This document shows positions 35,049 to 43,987 of a DNA stretch of 64,000 nt, piece after piece (position 1 is the first letter of the stretch; every line of letters starts with the position of its first letter). The translations under genes were made by a program, and so were the position numbers. The notes beneath the pieces are model-generated. The model saw only the letters and a list, made by a program, of their open reading frames with translations. It had not been told where the DNA came from and searched no databases. This DNA is from Flavobacteriales bacterium (lineage in GTDB: Bacteria; Bacteroidota; Bacteroidia; Flavobacteriales_F; PHOS-HE28). Location: positions 62,001 to 126,000 of the forward strand of contig JADJVC010000010.1 in the NCBI GenBank assembly GCA_016710685.1. Direction: 5' to 3'.

Positions 35049-35777
35049 ATGGAACCTTTAGGCTGGAGCGGGCCGGATACCACCGGCATCTTGACACCGG
35101 TACTGGACGCAGAGCTGGAGGAATACCTGTTGCTGGCCTACATGCAACGGGTGCAGGCTGAATTCCGGGACCGCAAATTGTATCCGTGGTTGCACGAAGT
35201 GTGGAAACGCGCCACGCAACTCAAGGAGTTGCAGCGCCGCGCGGATCAGTTGAGTTCCCACATGCCCGGAGAACTTTTGGGCATCGATCTGGAGCGGGAG
35301 CAATTGCTTCGCGCCGCTCCCGACCATGGGCGCATCGCCGCAATGCTTGCCTCCGTGGAGCGGACCTTGCCGGAACTAAAGACGGCGTTGGATCGCGGAA
35401 ATGGATTGCGCGAGGAATATCAATCCACGATCCGCTGCGAACCAGTTGGTTTGTTGCCGCTCGGCGCGCAAGAGGGCTGGCTGCTGCTGCGGCAAGGCAA
35501 TGAAGCCGTGGTGTATGCTTATGAAGTACCAAAAGTGCGCGCCGTCGATGTGGCTGGTGCGGCGCATTTCAACGTGCGCACCCGGTATTGCAGCACATAC
35601 ACGGTAGGCTTGGGCTATGGCTACGGACAGATCAAAGCGGAACTGGCGCGCACAGGACCCATGCCGAATCCTGCGGTCTTCGTGTTTGAATCGACCATGA
35701 CCTTACCACGGATCGAAACGTTTCTTCCGCTGGCGAAACAGATCGCCTATGATTGGGCAGTTGGTGCCGGGTGTTAA
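35049..35777 (+). CDS. Uncharacterised cytoplasmic protein
   Basis: 242 residues from MEPLGWSGP, next to TTATCTTGGCAAA, a near -7 box; an upstream frame to 34986 overlaps the promoter of the divergent OmpA gene. No signal peptide or membrane segment. A helical N-terminal half (QRVQAEFRDRKLYPWLHEVWKRATQLKELQRR) is followed by a mixed domain with RTRYCSTYTVGLGYGYGQIKAEL. I do not recognise the family. The stop overlaps the stop of the convergent peptide-binding protein by 4 bp. Confidence 0.7.
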   Translation: MEPLGWSGPDTTGILTPVLDAELEEYLLLAYMQRVQAEFRDRKLYPWLHEVWKRATQLKELQRRADQLSSHMPGELLGIDLEREQLLRAAPDHGRIAAMLASVERTLPELKTALDRGNGLREEYQSTIRCEPVGLLPLGAQEGWLLLRQGNEAVVYAYEVPKVRAVDVAGAAHFNVRTRYCSTYTVGLGYGYGQIKAELARTGPMPNPAVFVFESTMTLPRIETFLPLAKQIAYDWAVGAGC

Positions 35778-37492
35778 GGCGCGGCTTGTTCTTGCTTTGC
35801 AACCGTTGCCGCATGGAACCACGTGCTGCGCAGGTCCAACAGTTCCAGCGCATTGGCTTGCAGCCCAATCACGTTGGGCCGGGTAAGTTGCATGCTTCGC
35901 TCATGGTACAGCGGAATGAGCGGGACCGAACGCATGGCGAGTTCTTCCGCCGAAGCCAAATCGATGTTGCGCTGCGTATCGTCCTTTTCCTCGCTGGCTT
36001 GCCGCAACAGTCCATCGAAACGGGGATCAGCGAAGCGGGTGGTATTGAGCGGTGAGGCCAGCGCGGTGTCTGCCACAGCATTGCGGCCGTCCAGCAAGGC
36101 GAGGAAGTTCTCCGGATCGGGCAGGTCGGCCACCCAGCCTTCGCGCCAGAACAGGGCCGTGCCACGTTCAATGCGGTCGAAGTATTCATGGTCTGGCACG
36201 GAGCTGATGGTGATGCCCACGCCGAGTTCGCGTTCCAGTGCATCCTGCACGAAACTGGCCGTTTCGCGGTATCCGAAGCCGTTGTTCACCTGCAACTGCA
36301 CACGCGGAAAGCCCTTCCCACCGGGGAAACCGGCGCTGGCCAAAAGCTTTCTTGCACTGTCCGGCGCGAAGGGTGTTCCATGCACCATGTCGTATGGATA
36401 GGAGGAAAAACCAGGCGGCACCAGTCCGTGTTCCGCTTCCACCGCCATGCCGCGCAGCACGCTGTCCACCAGCATTTGGCGGTCGATCGCCAAAGCGAAT
36501 GCGCGCCTCACGCGAATGTCGTTGAAGGGCGGTTTGGAGGAATTCAATCCGTAGAACTGCACGGACAAAGTGGGCATGGTGCTCACGCTGAACCGCCGTT
36601 GTCCGGTGAGCGTGTCGATGGAGTCGGTGAGCAGGCCGATGTTCGCCAAGGAAAGTTCGGACACCATGTGCAGTCCGCCCCGCAGGAATTCCGTCATTTC
36701 GCGCTGCTGGTCCGGCACCAAGGTGATGCGCACGCCGTCCAAGTAGGGCAGTGACCGTCCTTCTTCGTCCACGCCCCAATAATTGGCGTTGCGCTGCAGC
36801 ACAAGGGCGTCCCCGGGGCGCGTCTCCACCAAGCGGAACGGACCCGTGCCGATGCCGTGTCCTTTGGGATCCGTGCCATAAGCTTCGGTAAGTTCCTTGG
36901 GCCAGATCCAGCATCCGGCGCCGGCAATGCTGTACAGGAAATTTGGGTCCGGTGCGGTCAACGTGAACTGCACGGTGGCTTCATCGATCACGCGGATGCC
37001 GCTCACGTCTTTCACGCCGTCCTTGCCGTCGTGGAAATTATCCGCTCCTTGCACCTTTCCTTGCAGCAGCCAATAGGCGTTGTCGCCGAAGCCCTTTGTG
37101 CAGACCATGGTGAAGCAATGCGCCACGTCCTCCGCGGTAAGCTCGCGCCCTTTGCCGTCGGGGAAAGCCGGGTCGTCGTGGAAACGCACGCCGGGCCGCA
37201 GGTGGAAGGTGTAAACCACGCCGGTGCTGTCCACCTCCCAATCCTCGGCCAAAGCAGGCCGCACCTTCAGGTCTTTGGGGTTGATGCCTACCAGACCTTC
37301 GTAGATCTGGGATGCCACTCGTTGTTCAGCTACCGAGGTCACCTCCGGCGGAAAGATGTTGCGCAGCGTTTTCGCCTCGTTGAAATTGAAGATGCCGCCG
37401 TAGCGTTCCCCGGCGGGGGCGGGCTTTTCCGGCGCACTGGAGCATGCCAAAAGGAACAGCGGAATGGCAAAAACGAAGGAGCGTTTCGGGAA
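35774..37492 (-). CDS. Oligopeptide-type ABC transporter substrate-binding lipoprotein (SBP family 5)
   Basis: 572 residues. Lipobox LLAC in PLFLLACSSAPEKP. Family 5 motifs: DLKVRPALAEDWEVDSTGVVYTFHLRPGVRFHD, AEDVAHCFTMVC, GTGPFRLVETRPGDALVLQRN, NDIRVRRAFALAIDRQMLVDSVL. It should bind a peptide or similar ligand outside the inner membrane. No permease or ATPase genes are adjacent. A Met 10 codons upstream is less likely because it precedes no better signal peptide. Confidence 0.94.
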   Translation of the reverse strand, partial: FPKRSFVFAIPLFLLACSSAPEKPAPAGERYGGIFNFNEAKTLRNIFPPEVTSVAEQRVASQIYEGLVGINPKDLKVRPALAEDWEVDSTGVVYTFHLRPGVRFHDDPAFPDGKGRELTAEDVAHCFTMVCTKGFGDNAYWLLQGKVQGADNFHDGKDGVKDVSGIRVIDEATVQFTLTAPDPNFLYSIAGAGCWIWPKELTEAYGTDPKGHGIGTGPFRLVETRPGDALVLQRNANYWGVDEEGRSLPYLDGVRITLVPDQQREMTEFLRGGLHMVSELSLANIGLLTDSIDTLTGQRRFSVSTMPTLSVQFYGLNSSKPPFNDIRVRRAFALAIDRQMLVDSVLRGMAVEAEHGLVPPGFSSYPYDMVHGTPFAPDSARKLLASAGFPGGKGFPRVQLQVNNGFGYRETASFVQDALERELGVGITISSVPDHEYFDRIERGTALFWREGWVADLPDPENFLALLDGRNAVADTALASPLNTTRFADPRFDGLLRQASEEKDDTQRNIDLASAEELAMRSVPLIPLYHERSMQLTRPNVIGLQANALELLDLRSTWFHAATVAKQEQAAP

Positions 37493-37686
37493 CATGGAGC
37501 GCCCAAAACTATCCGTTGACACGCAGCATTCACCGGCTTTTTGAGGGCATTACCAACAACCGGGCATGGATGGGCGTGAACGTTGGGGTGTCATTCCGGG
37601 CTTCCCCGGAATCGCGAAAATGTATTGCCAAGGCCATCATAAGCCACAGTGGATAATTTTCAACCCCCTCCCGCGTACTTTGTGCG

Positions 37687-40600
37687 GTGCTTAACGTGCA
37701 GATTTCCGTGAACCTTCGGGCCTTTTTGGCCGCGCTGGCCCTGTGGGCCGCATTGGGCGTGCATGCGCAAGAGCAGGACAATCGCCGCGTGCGGCACATC
37801 ACGTGGCAGGGTGATACGCTCGCATTGGACACGTTGAGCATCGCGCCGGGCAGCTTTAGCCTTTGGGCCGGAAACACCGTGGTGGAACCCGCCAGCTATG
37901 CACTGGATCCCTATCGTGCGCGGTTGTTTTTGAACGCGCCCGCAAACGCCGACAGCACCGCGCAGGACACGCTCACTGCGCGCTACCGCGTAATGCCGTT
38001 GATGCTCACGGGGCCGTTCCGCCACAAAGATCCGGCGCTGCTCACTGCGCCAAGCGGCGAACGCCCCGATCCCTTCAAATACGTTCCCCCCAAAGTGGAC
38101 GCGGACATCTTCGGCATGGGCGGCATCGAAAAAAGCGGCAGCATTTCGCGCGGCATTCTCGTCGGCAACAACCAGGACCTTTCGGTGAACAGTGCGCTGA
38201 ACCTGGAACTCAACGGAAAGCTCACGGACAAGATCAGCGTTCAAGCATCCGTCACGGACAACAACATTCCCATTCAGGCCGGGGGAAACACATTGGAGTT
38301 GCAGGATTTCGATCAGGTGTTCATCAAATTCTACGACGATCACCAGGACCTCATCGCGGGCGACTTCACGCTGCTGCGGCCCAAGAGCTATTTCCTCAAC
38401 TACTACAAGAAAACCAAGGGCCTCAGCTACAACACACTGTTCGGCAAAGTGGACGGCGTTACCAACCGCCTTGGCGTAAGTGCCGCGGTAAGCAAGGGCG
38501 CATTCGAGCGGATGCAGTTCGTCGGCACTGAAGGCGTGCAAGGGCCGTACCGGCTCACGGCCACCGGCGGCGGGGCTTACATCATCGTGCTTTCCGGCAC
38601 GGAACAAGTGTACCTCGACGGGCAGCTTTTGGTGCGCGGCGCGGAAAACGATTACGTCATCGACTACAACGCCGCGCAGCTCACGTTCACCCCGCGCAGG
38701 CTCATCACCAAGGACACGCGCATCACCGTGGAATTCCAGTATTCCGACAAAAATTACGCACGCTCCTTGGTGCGATTGACGGACGAACTCGTCACCGGCG
38801 CTACCACCGTGCGGCTCAACGCGTACACCGAACAGGACCACAAAAACCAGCCGTTGCAACAGTCCCTCAGCGATGAAGAAAAATTGGCACTAAGCACTGC
38901 CGGCGATGACCCGCTCGCGGCGGTAGTGCCCGGCGCGGACAGTGTGGCCTTTAGTGCCGATGAAGTGCTGTACGCGCAAGTGGACACCTTGGGCTATTCG
39001 CCGGTGTACCGCTACAGCACCAATGCGGACAGCGCGAAATACCGGGTGAGCTTCAGCGTGGTGGGCGGCGGCAACGGCGATTACGTGCAACAGTCTTTCA
39101 CGCCCAACGGCCGCGTGTTCCGCTGGGTAGCGCCGGACACCATTTCGGGCGTGATCGTACACAAGGGCGACAACGCGCCGGTGCGTGTTTTGGTGGCACC
39201 GAAAACGCGGCGCATGGTAACGCTCGGCGCAGAGCACGTCTTCAGCAAACGCACGAAAGCCTGGGGCGAAGCAGCATTGAGCGACACCGACCCGAACACC
39301 TTCAGCCCCGTAGATGATGCCGACAACGCGGGCCTCGCATTCCGCGCCGGGGCGAGCCACGCCATCCCGCTTTCCGCAAGCGACAGCACGCTGCAGTTCA
39401 CCGCCATCACCGACAACGAATGGCGCAGCGCGCGTTTCACGACCATCGAACGTTACCGTACCGTGGAATTCGACCGCGACTGGAACATCACCGGCGTTGT
39501 ACAGGACGGCGACCAATTCTTGGCCACCGCTGGCGCGGGCCTGTTGGCGGGCAAGCGCGGCACCGCCGGCCTGCAAACGGCGCTGCTCCACATCGATGGC
39601 CGGTATGATGGTTTCCGGCAAACGGTTCGCGGCGATCTCCACTTCGGAAAAGTGGACGCGAGCTTCGACGGCAGCCTGCTCAACGCCACCGCAGGTGTGA
39701 TCAACAGCGATTTTCTCCGTGGAAAAGGCCGCTTGGCGCGTCGTTGGAAATACTTCACGTTGGGCGTAACGGGCGATGCCGAACAGAACGAATTCCGCAA
39801 CGACAGCACAGGGCAATTGGCCATTGGCAGCTACGCCTATAACGCAGGGCAGGTCTTTATTCAAAGCCCCGATTCCGCCAAGGTGCGCTTCAAACTCGGC
39901 GCGGGCCAGCGCGAAGATCAGGCCTTGAAAGACGGCACCTTACGGCCGTCCACCTTCGCCAATGATTACAGCGCAAGCCTCGATCTGGGCCGGGGAAAGA
40001 TCCGCAAGCTCGTCGGCACTTTTACCTACCGTCGACTGCGTATTGTGGACAGCACGCTAACCATACAACCTGCGGAAGACACCTACCTCGCCAGCTTGGA
40101 CCATGGCCACAGCTTATGGAAAGGCGCGTTGAGCTGGGACATTTCGTACACCTTCGGCAGCGGGCTGGAACCGCGCCGCGAATTCATCTACCTGCAAGTG
40201 CCCGCAGGCCAAGGCACCTACGTATGGATCGACTACAACGGCGACGGCGTGAAAGACCTCAACGAATTCGAGCAGGCCGCATTCAGCTACGAGGCCGACT
40301 ACATCCGGGCCTTCGTACAGACCAGCGAAACCGTGCGCGTGCTCACCGACCAGCTCGGCGCATCCGCGGAGCTGCGGCCCAGTGCCGTGTGGCGCGACAG
40401 CAAGGGCATCCGTGGCTTCCTCGGCAAATTCAACGACCTGGCCAGTTACCGCAGCGATCGCAAATTCCAAGACGGCGGCCCCGCAGGCGGTTACGATCCT
40501 TTCGTCACCGACCCGTTGGACACCAACCTCATCGCCATTACCAGCGCGGTGCGCAACACCGTGTACTACGACCGCAGCAGCCGCACGTGGAGCATCGACC

Positions 40601-41184
40601 ACACATGGCAGACCGACCGCGGAAAAAGCCTGCTGCTGAACGGCTACGAATCGCGGCTGCGCGAAAGCAACCTCGTACACGCGCGCTGGAGCGCTACCAC
40701 CCGCTGGATGCTGGAAGTGGAAGCCGGCGACGGAAGATCATTGAGCAACAGCGACGGATTGCTCGGCCGCACATTCGCCATCACGGATCGCTCACTGGCA
40801 CCCAAGCTCACCTACCAACCCAACAGCCGCGTGCGCGCCAACATCCGCTTCAAATACAGCGAGAACAAGAACAGTGCAGACCTCGGCGGCGAGCAAGCCG
40901 AAATAGGCGATCTCGGTGCCGAAGTCCGCTACAACACACCCTCGAAAGGCTCCTTGCAAGTCAACGCGAACATCGTGGACATCACCTACAACGGCACAGT
41001 GGATTCCTCCCTCGGAACCGAAATGCTAAGCGGCCTGAAACCCGGCACCAACCTCACGTGGGGTGCCACCTTGCAACGCCGATTAAGCGACCACCTGCAA
41101 GTGGACCTTACCTACAATGGACGCTCCAGTCCCGGGAACAATGTGGTGCATGTGGGTGGGGCGCAGGTGCGGGCGTTTTTTTGA
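37687..41184 (+). CDS. Large predicted outer-membrane beta-barrel protein
   Basis: 1165 residues, signal peptide ending VHAQ near residue 28. After an Ig-like N-terminal region, the segment GGIEKSGSISRGILVGNNQDLSVNSALNLELNGKL is followed by many alternating polar/hydrophobic strands (SVQASVTDNN, RKLVGTFTYRRLRIVD, QVDLTYNGRSS), ending with strands and a basic tip (GGAQVRAFF) that suggests a barrel with a C-terminal Phe. A Ca-binding-like DYNGDGVKDLNEFEQA loop sits near residue 850. Conserved in Bacteroidota, function unknown. TACTTTGTGCGG precedes the start. Confidence 0.78.
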   Translation: MLNVQISVNLRAFLAALALWAALGVHAQEQDNRRVRHITWQGDTLALDTLSIAPGSFSLWAGNTVVEPASYALDPYRARLFLNAPANADSTAQDTLTARYRVMPLMLTGPFRHKDPALLTAPSGERPDPFKYVPPKVDADIFGMGGIEKSGSISRGILVGNNQDLSVNSALNLELNGKLTDKISVQASVTDNNIPIQAGGNTLELQDFDQVFIKFYDDHQDLIAGDFTLLRPKSYFLNYYKKTKGLSYNTLFGKVDGVTNRLGVSAAVSKGAFERMQFVGTEGVQGPYRLTATGGGAYIIVLSGTEQVYLDGQLLVRGAENDYVIDYNAAQLTFTPRRLITKDTRITVEFQYSDKNYARSLVRLTDELVTGATTVRLNAYTEQDHKNQPLQQSLSDEEKLALSTAGDDPLAAVVPGADSVAFSADEVLYAQVDTLGYSPVYRYSTNADSAKYRVSFSVVGGGNGDYVQQSFTPNGRVFRWVAPDTISGVIVHKGDNAPVRVLVAPKTRRMVTLGAEHVFSKRTKAWGEAALSDTDPNTFSPVDDADNAGLAFRAGASHAIPLSASDSTLQFTAITDNEWRSARFTTIERYRTVEFDRDWNITGVVQDGDQFLATAGAGLLAGKRGTAGLQTALLHIDGRYDGFRQTVRGDLHFGKVDASFDGSLLNATAGVINSDFLRGKGRLARRWKYFTLGVTGDAEQNEFRNDSTGQLAIGSYAYNAGQVFIQSPDSAKVRFKLGAGQREDQALKDGTLRPSTFANDYSASLDLGRGKIRKLVGTFTYRRLRIVDSTLTIQPAEDTYLASLDHGHSLWKGALSWDISYTFGSGLEPRREFIYLQVPAGQGTYVWIDYNGDGVKDLNEFEQAAFSYEADYIRAFVQTSETVRVLTDQLGASAELRPSAVWRDSKGIRGFLGKFNDLASYRSDRKFQDGGPAGGYDPFVTDPLDTNLIAITSAVRNTVYYDRSSRTWSIDHTWQTDRGKSLLLNGYESRLRESNLVHARWSATTRWMLEVEAGDGRSLSNSDGLLGRTFAITDRSLAPKLTYQPNSRVRANIRFKYSENKNSADLGGEQAEIGDLGAEVRYNTPSKGSLQVNANIVDITYNGTVDSSLGTEMLSGLKPGTNLTWGATLQRRLSDHLQVDLTYNGRSSPGNNVVHVGGAQVRAFF

Positions 41185-41207
41185 GACCTCCTTGCAATCA
41201 AACCAAC

Positions 41208-41368
41208 TCTGCTTAAATTGGAGCCATATTGAACGGTTTCTGTGTGAAGTCCGGAGACTTCACGAGCAAAGTATGGATGGAAGCAAACTTCATAACCCAC
41301 AAGTCGCCCCGGCTGTCTTTGTTGGAACGCATAGCTTGGTTAGCCGGGAAGACTTGCGGGAGATTGGG
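41208..41368 (+). repeat. RAYT right-end repeat, copy R1 (3' remnant)
   Basis: 161 bp, identical except one base to 43207-43367. It opens with the last eight codons and stop of a RAYT gene (TLLKLEPY, stop at 41230-41232), then the perfect hairpin GTGAAGTC-CGGA-GACTTCAC (41244-41263) and a longer stem CCCGGCT...AGCCGGG. No RAYT body precedes it: it directly follows the large outer-membrane gene. It is therefore the relic of another transposase copy. Confidence 0.9.
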
Positions 41369-41398
41369 CTCAAGAGGTGGGGAAAAAGCGGATAGAAG

Positions 41399-42103
41399 GT
41401 GATGCTACAAAGACTGAGTAGCTGGCTTGGCCGTTCGACCCGCTCACTTTCATTGCTCCAACGTTTCGTTCTTGTTGGCATTGTAGTTTCTGCCTCGATA
41501 GGAATAGCGCAGCGAATACGGGAACGAGGCTTGATTGACAGAACTGCTGCAAACACCGTTGGAACTATTACTAGGCACGAGCGATCTGGTAAGAGCGGGA
41601 CGGTCACATACTATGAGTACGTCGTCAAAGGCACACGCTACGAAACGGTTTCTGGTGACGATAAACGCTTCGGTGATTGTATTGAGACGGGATCTTGCAT
41701 TGGTTTGCGCTTTGTCGTAGAGTACTCGACCACGAATCCTGCTATTAGTCGAATCTTGTGGGATGAACACTTACCCAACGAGGATTGTTCTCGTGCTCGA
41801 AAAGGTCGGTTCATAGACAAATCTGGCGGCGGAACATCCACGATTCTACGCACAGCCACAGAACAACGCGAATACAGTTCCGGCAAAGGTGAAATGCGCT
41901 TGCGCTTACGATGGCTGGATGACTGCACCTATCAACTCTATGAACGTACGGTGATCACTGGATCAGAACCATTATTCCCAGCAAGTCCTCAGGACACCAT
42001 CACCGTGCGTATTATCTCATTGGATGATGAGGGCTTCAGTTATGAGGCACGAACCAGTTCCATGGATATGGCCATGACGGGACGCCAACTCTACGACAAG
42101 TAG
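41399..42103 (+). CDS. Uncharacterised protein with one N-terminal membrane helix
   Basis: 234 residues. A basic N-terminus and one helix (VLVGIVVSASIGIA, about 28-42) precede a domain with TVGTITRHERSGKSGTVTYYEYVVKG, of the kind seen in DUF3592-like proteins, and a second beta-rich part (RLRWLDDCTYQLYERTVI, GFSYEARTSSMDMAMTGRQLYD). The base composition is lower in GC than the flanks, in agreement with its place inside the mobile region. Family not identified. Confidence 0.6.
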   Translation: MMLQRLSSWLGRSTRSLSLLQRFVLVGIVVSASIGIAQRIRERGLIDRTAANTVGTITRHERSGKSGTVTYYEYVVKGTRYETVSGDDKRFGDCIETGSCIGLRFVVEYSTTNPAISRILWDEHLPNEDCSRARKGRFIDKSGGGTSTILRTATEQREYSSGKGEMRLRLRWLDDCTYQLYERTVITGSEPLFPASPQDTITVRIISLDDEGFSYEARTSSMDMAMTGRQLYDK

Positions 42104-42166
42104 CCCCCCGCTAGCGCGGAAGTAGCTGATTCGGATCTGGGATCCGGACCAACCTTACCACCGTCC

Positions 42167-42517
42167 TTACTTACGCTTCCCGAACCGCTCTTGATGCATG
42201 GGCGACGGCCACCGGTGATCGGGATCGTTGTTCTGTAACTCGTTGATGTGGCTGATGGCGGCGATGAACTTTGCGGGGTCGTTCTTCAGTTCGGCAGGCA
42301 GTTCGTTGGCGGGTTCCATGTCCTTGTAGACCATCATCATCACTTGGAAGCCCTTGGTGGCTTGTGGGTCCATGAGCTTGTGCAGGCTCTTGGCCAGGAT
42401 GCGGGGATCGGAGGAGCGCGGTAGATCTTCCAGACGCAGGATGATGGCGGCGGCGGCGCGAATGCCCGGATCGGTCTGACGGTCACCGTCGCGCTGGACG
42501 AAGGATAGGAAGTCCAT
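42167..42517 (-). CDS. Small uncharacterised protein, intact paralogue P1
   Basis: 116 residues, soluble, helical. Characteristic segments: SSDPRILAKSLHKLMDPQATKGFQVMM and NELPAELKNDPAKFIAAISHINELQNNDPDH then WPSPMHQERFGKRK. About 60% identical by eye to the protein encoded at 43475-43760. I do not know the family. Its start codon lies 22 bp from the left-end repeat L1 of the transposase unit, in the opposite orientation. Confidence 0.65.
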   Translation of the reverse strand: MDFLSFVQRDGDRQTDPGIRAAAAIILRLEDLPRSSDPRILAKSLHKLMDPQATKGFQVMMMVYKDMEPANELPAELKNDPAKFIAAISHINELQNNDPDHRWPSPMHQERFGKRK

Positions 42518-42538
42518 GTTCTATGCGAGTTGCCCTCG

Positions 42539-42682
42539 CTCCCGCCAGTCTTCCCGGCTCCACGATAAAGTGAGTTCTTAGCGGAACCAGGCCGGGGCGA
42601 CTGGTGGGTTCCGCTCAGTTGATCAACGCTAAGTCTTATAAGCAGTCTTCAGACTGCCACGTAGAGCTACTTTCGGTACTTC
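42539..42682 (+). repeat. RAYT left-end repeat, copy L1
   Basis: Leader of the intact transposase gene. It contains a stem GGAACCAG...CTGGTGGGTTCC, the palindrome GTTGATCAAC, the hairpin CAGTCT-TC-AGACTG (42643-42656) and GTAG-AG-CTAC. The same order recurs at 43782 and 45096. Confidence 0.9.
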
Positions 42683-43231
42683 ATGAGCAGAAGCTACAAA
42701 TTTCTTGACCCGCATGGAACTTACTTCATCACGTTTGCCACCGTTGAATGGGTGGATGTGTTCACACGCCGCCAATACAAGGACATCCTTGTGGAAAGCC
42801 TAAAGCATTGTCAGGAAAAGAAGGGCTTGCTGTTGTATGCGTGGGTGATCATGAGTAACCACGTCCACCTGGTCGCTGCGGCGGCTGAAGGCCATGCCTT
42901 GCCAGACATTTTGCGGGACTTGAAGAAATACACTTCCTCGCAGATCTTAAAGGCCATTGCAGAGAACAAACAAGAAAGCCGCAAAGACTGGATGTTGTCG
43001 ATCTTTGCCAATGCCGGTAAAGCCAACGCGAACAATACGCACTACCAGTTCTGGCGACAGGACAATCGACCGGTCCTGCTCGGCTCTGCGGAGGTATGCG
43101 ACCAGAAGCTGGACTACCTACACAACAATCCAGTGGTGGAAGGCTATGTGGAACAGGCGGAAGACTATGTCTACAGTTCAGCACCAGCCATTGCCGGAAA
43201 ACCAAGTCTGCTTAAATTAGAGCCATATTGA
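42683..43231 (+). CDS. REP-associated tyrosine transposase (RAYT)
   Basis: 182 residues, a single-domain Y1 HUH transposase. The HUH motif is HVHLVAAA in VIMSNHVHLV; the catalytic Tyr is in DYLHNNPVVEGYV; the N-terminus SRSYKFLDPHGTYFITFATVEWVDVF is the usual RAYT beginning. RAYTs cut single-stranded hairpin DNA at REP-like repeats and are normally immobile single genes with a dispersed target family. Here it lies between a left-end repeat (leader) and a right-end repeat (tail), both present in extra copies nearby. Confidence 0.93.
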   Translation: MSRSYKFLDPHGTYFITFATVEWVDVFTRRQYKDILVESLKHCQEKKGLLLYAWVIMSNHVHLVAAAAEGHALPDILRDLKKYTSSQILKAIAENKQESRKDWMLSIFANAGKANANNTHYQFWRQDNRPVLLGSAEVCDQKLDYLHNNPVVEGYVEQAEDYVYSSAPAIAGKPSLLKLEPY

Positions 43232-43367
43232 ACGGTTTCTGTGTGAAGTCCGGAGACTTCACGAGCAAAGTATGGATGGAAGCAAACTTCATAACCCACA
43301 AGTCGCCCCGGCTGTCTTTGTTGGAACGCATAGCTTGGTTAGCCGGGAAGACTTGCGGGAGATTGGG
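43207..43367 (+). repeat. RAYT right-end repeat, copy R2
   Basis: Begins within the last eight codons of the intact transposase gene and continues 136 bp beyond its stop. Same two hairpins as R1 (GTGAAGTC-CGGA-GACTTCAC at 43243-43262). Only one base differs from R1. Confidence 0.92.
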
Positions 43368-43414
43368 GTTCCCCCCCGCACTCCTCGGGTGCCCAATAAC
43401 AACACAGCGTGCAG

Positions 43415-43447
43415 GCGCTCGCCTTTTTGGCGAGTGCTTCTTTTATT
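43415..43447 (+). terminator. Intrinsic terminator after the transposase
   Basis: Nine-pair stem GCGCTCGCC / GGCGAGTGC (one G-T pair) with a five-T loop, followed by TTCTTTTATT. It would end transcription from the transposase gene and may also serve the convergent P2 remnant. Confidence 0.75.
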
Positions 43448-43474
43448 AGGGCTTCCAGCCCGCCGCATTGATCC

Positions 43475-43781
43475 CTACCGCTTTCCGAACCGTTCTTGAT
43501 GCAAAGGCGAAGGCCATTTGTGTTCGGGATCGTCATTCTGTAGCTCGGTGATGGCGTTGATGGCGGCGAGGAACTTGGCGGGGTCCTTCTTCAGCTCTAC
43601 GGGCAGTTCGTTGTCGGGTTCCAATTGGTTGTAGAACATCATGGACACCTGAAACCCTTTAGTGGCTTGGTGGTCGAGCAGCTTGTGCAGGGCCTTGGCC
43701 AATACGCGCGGATCGGAGGAAGGCGGCAGGTTCTCTAAGTTCAGGACGATATTGCCGGCCGCGCGTACCTCGCCTCCCCAC
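43475..43781 (-). pseudogene. 5'-truncated paralogue P2 of the small protein
   Basis: The frame matches P1 from its residue 19 onward: SSDPRVLAKALHKLLDHQATKGF, NELPVELKKDPAKFLAAINAITELQ, WPSPLHQERFGKR. The upstream end of the gene is replaced at about 43760-43781 by the left-end repeat L2, removing the native start and promoter. An open frame continues into L2 (possible start at 43819) but that part is repeat sequence. Probably non-functional. Confidence 0.75.
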
Positions 43782-43940
43782 CTCCCGCCAGTCTTCCCGG
43801 CCCCACGATAAAATGAGTTCATAGCGGAACCAGGCCGGGGCGAGCCGATAGGCATCGGCTGGTGGGTTCCGCTCAGTTGATCAACGCTAAGTCTTATAAG
43901 CAGTCTTCAGACTGCCACGTAGAGCTACTTTCGGTACTTC
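43782..43940 (+). repeat. RAYT left-end repeat, copy L2
   Basis: Close copy of L1 with an 18-bp insertion that contains a further hairpin (GCCGAT-AGGC-ATCGGC). Same order of stems, including CAGTCTTCAGACTG at 43901-43914. Confidence 0.9.
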
Positions 43941-43978
43941 ATGAGCAGAAGCTACAAATTCCTTGACCCGCATGGAAC
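43941..43978 (+). pseudogene. First 13 codons of a deleted RAYT copy
   Basis: ATGAGCAGAAGCTACAAATT and the following bases to CATGGAAC equal the start of the intact transposase gene except one base (MSRSYKFLDPHG). Homology stops abruptly at 43978, 10 bp before the end of the Fic gene, so a deletion or recombination removed the rest. Confidence 0.88.
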
Positions 43979-43987
43979 ATAGGCAGT

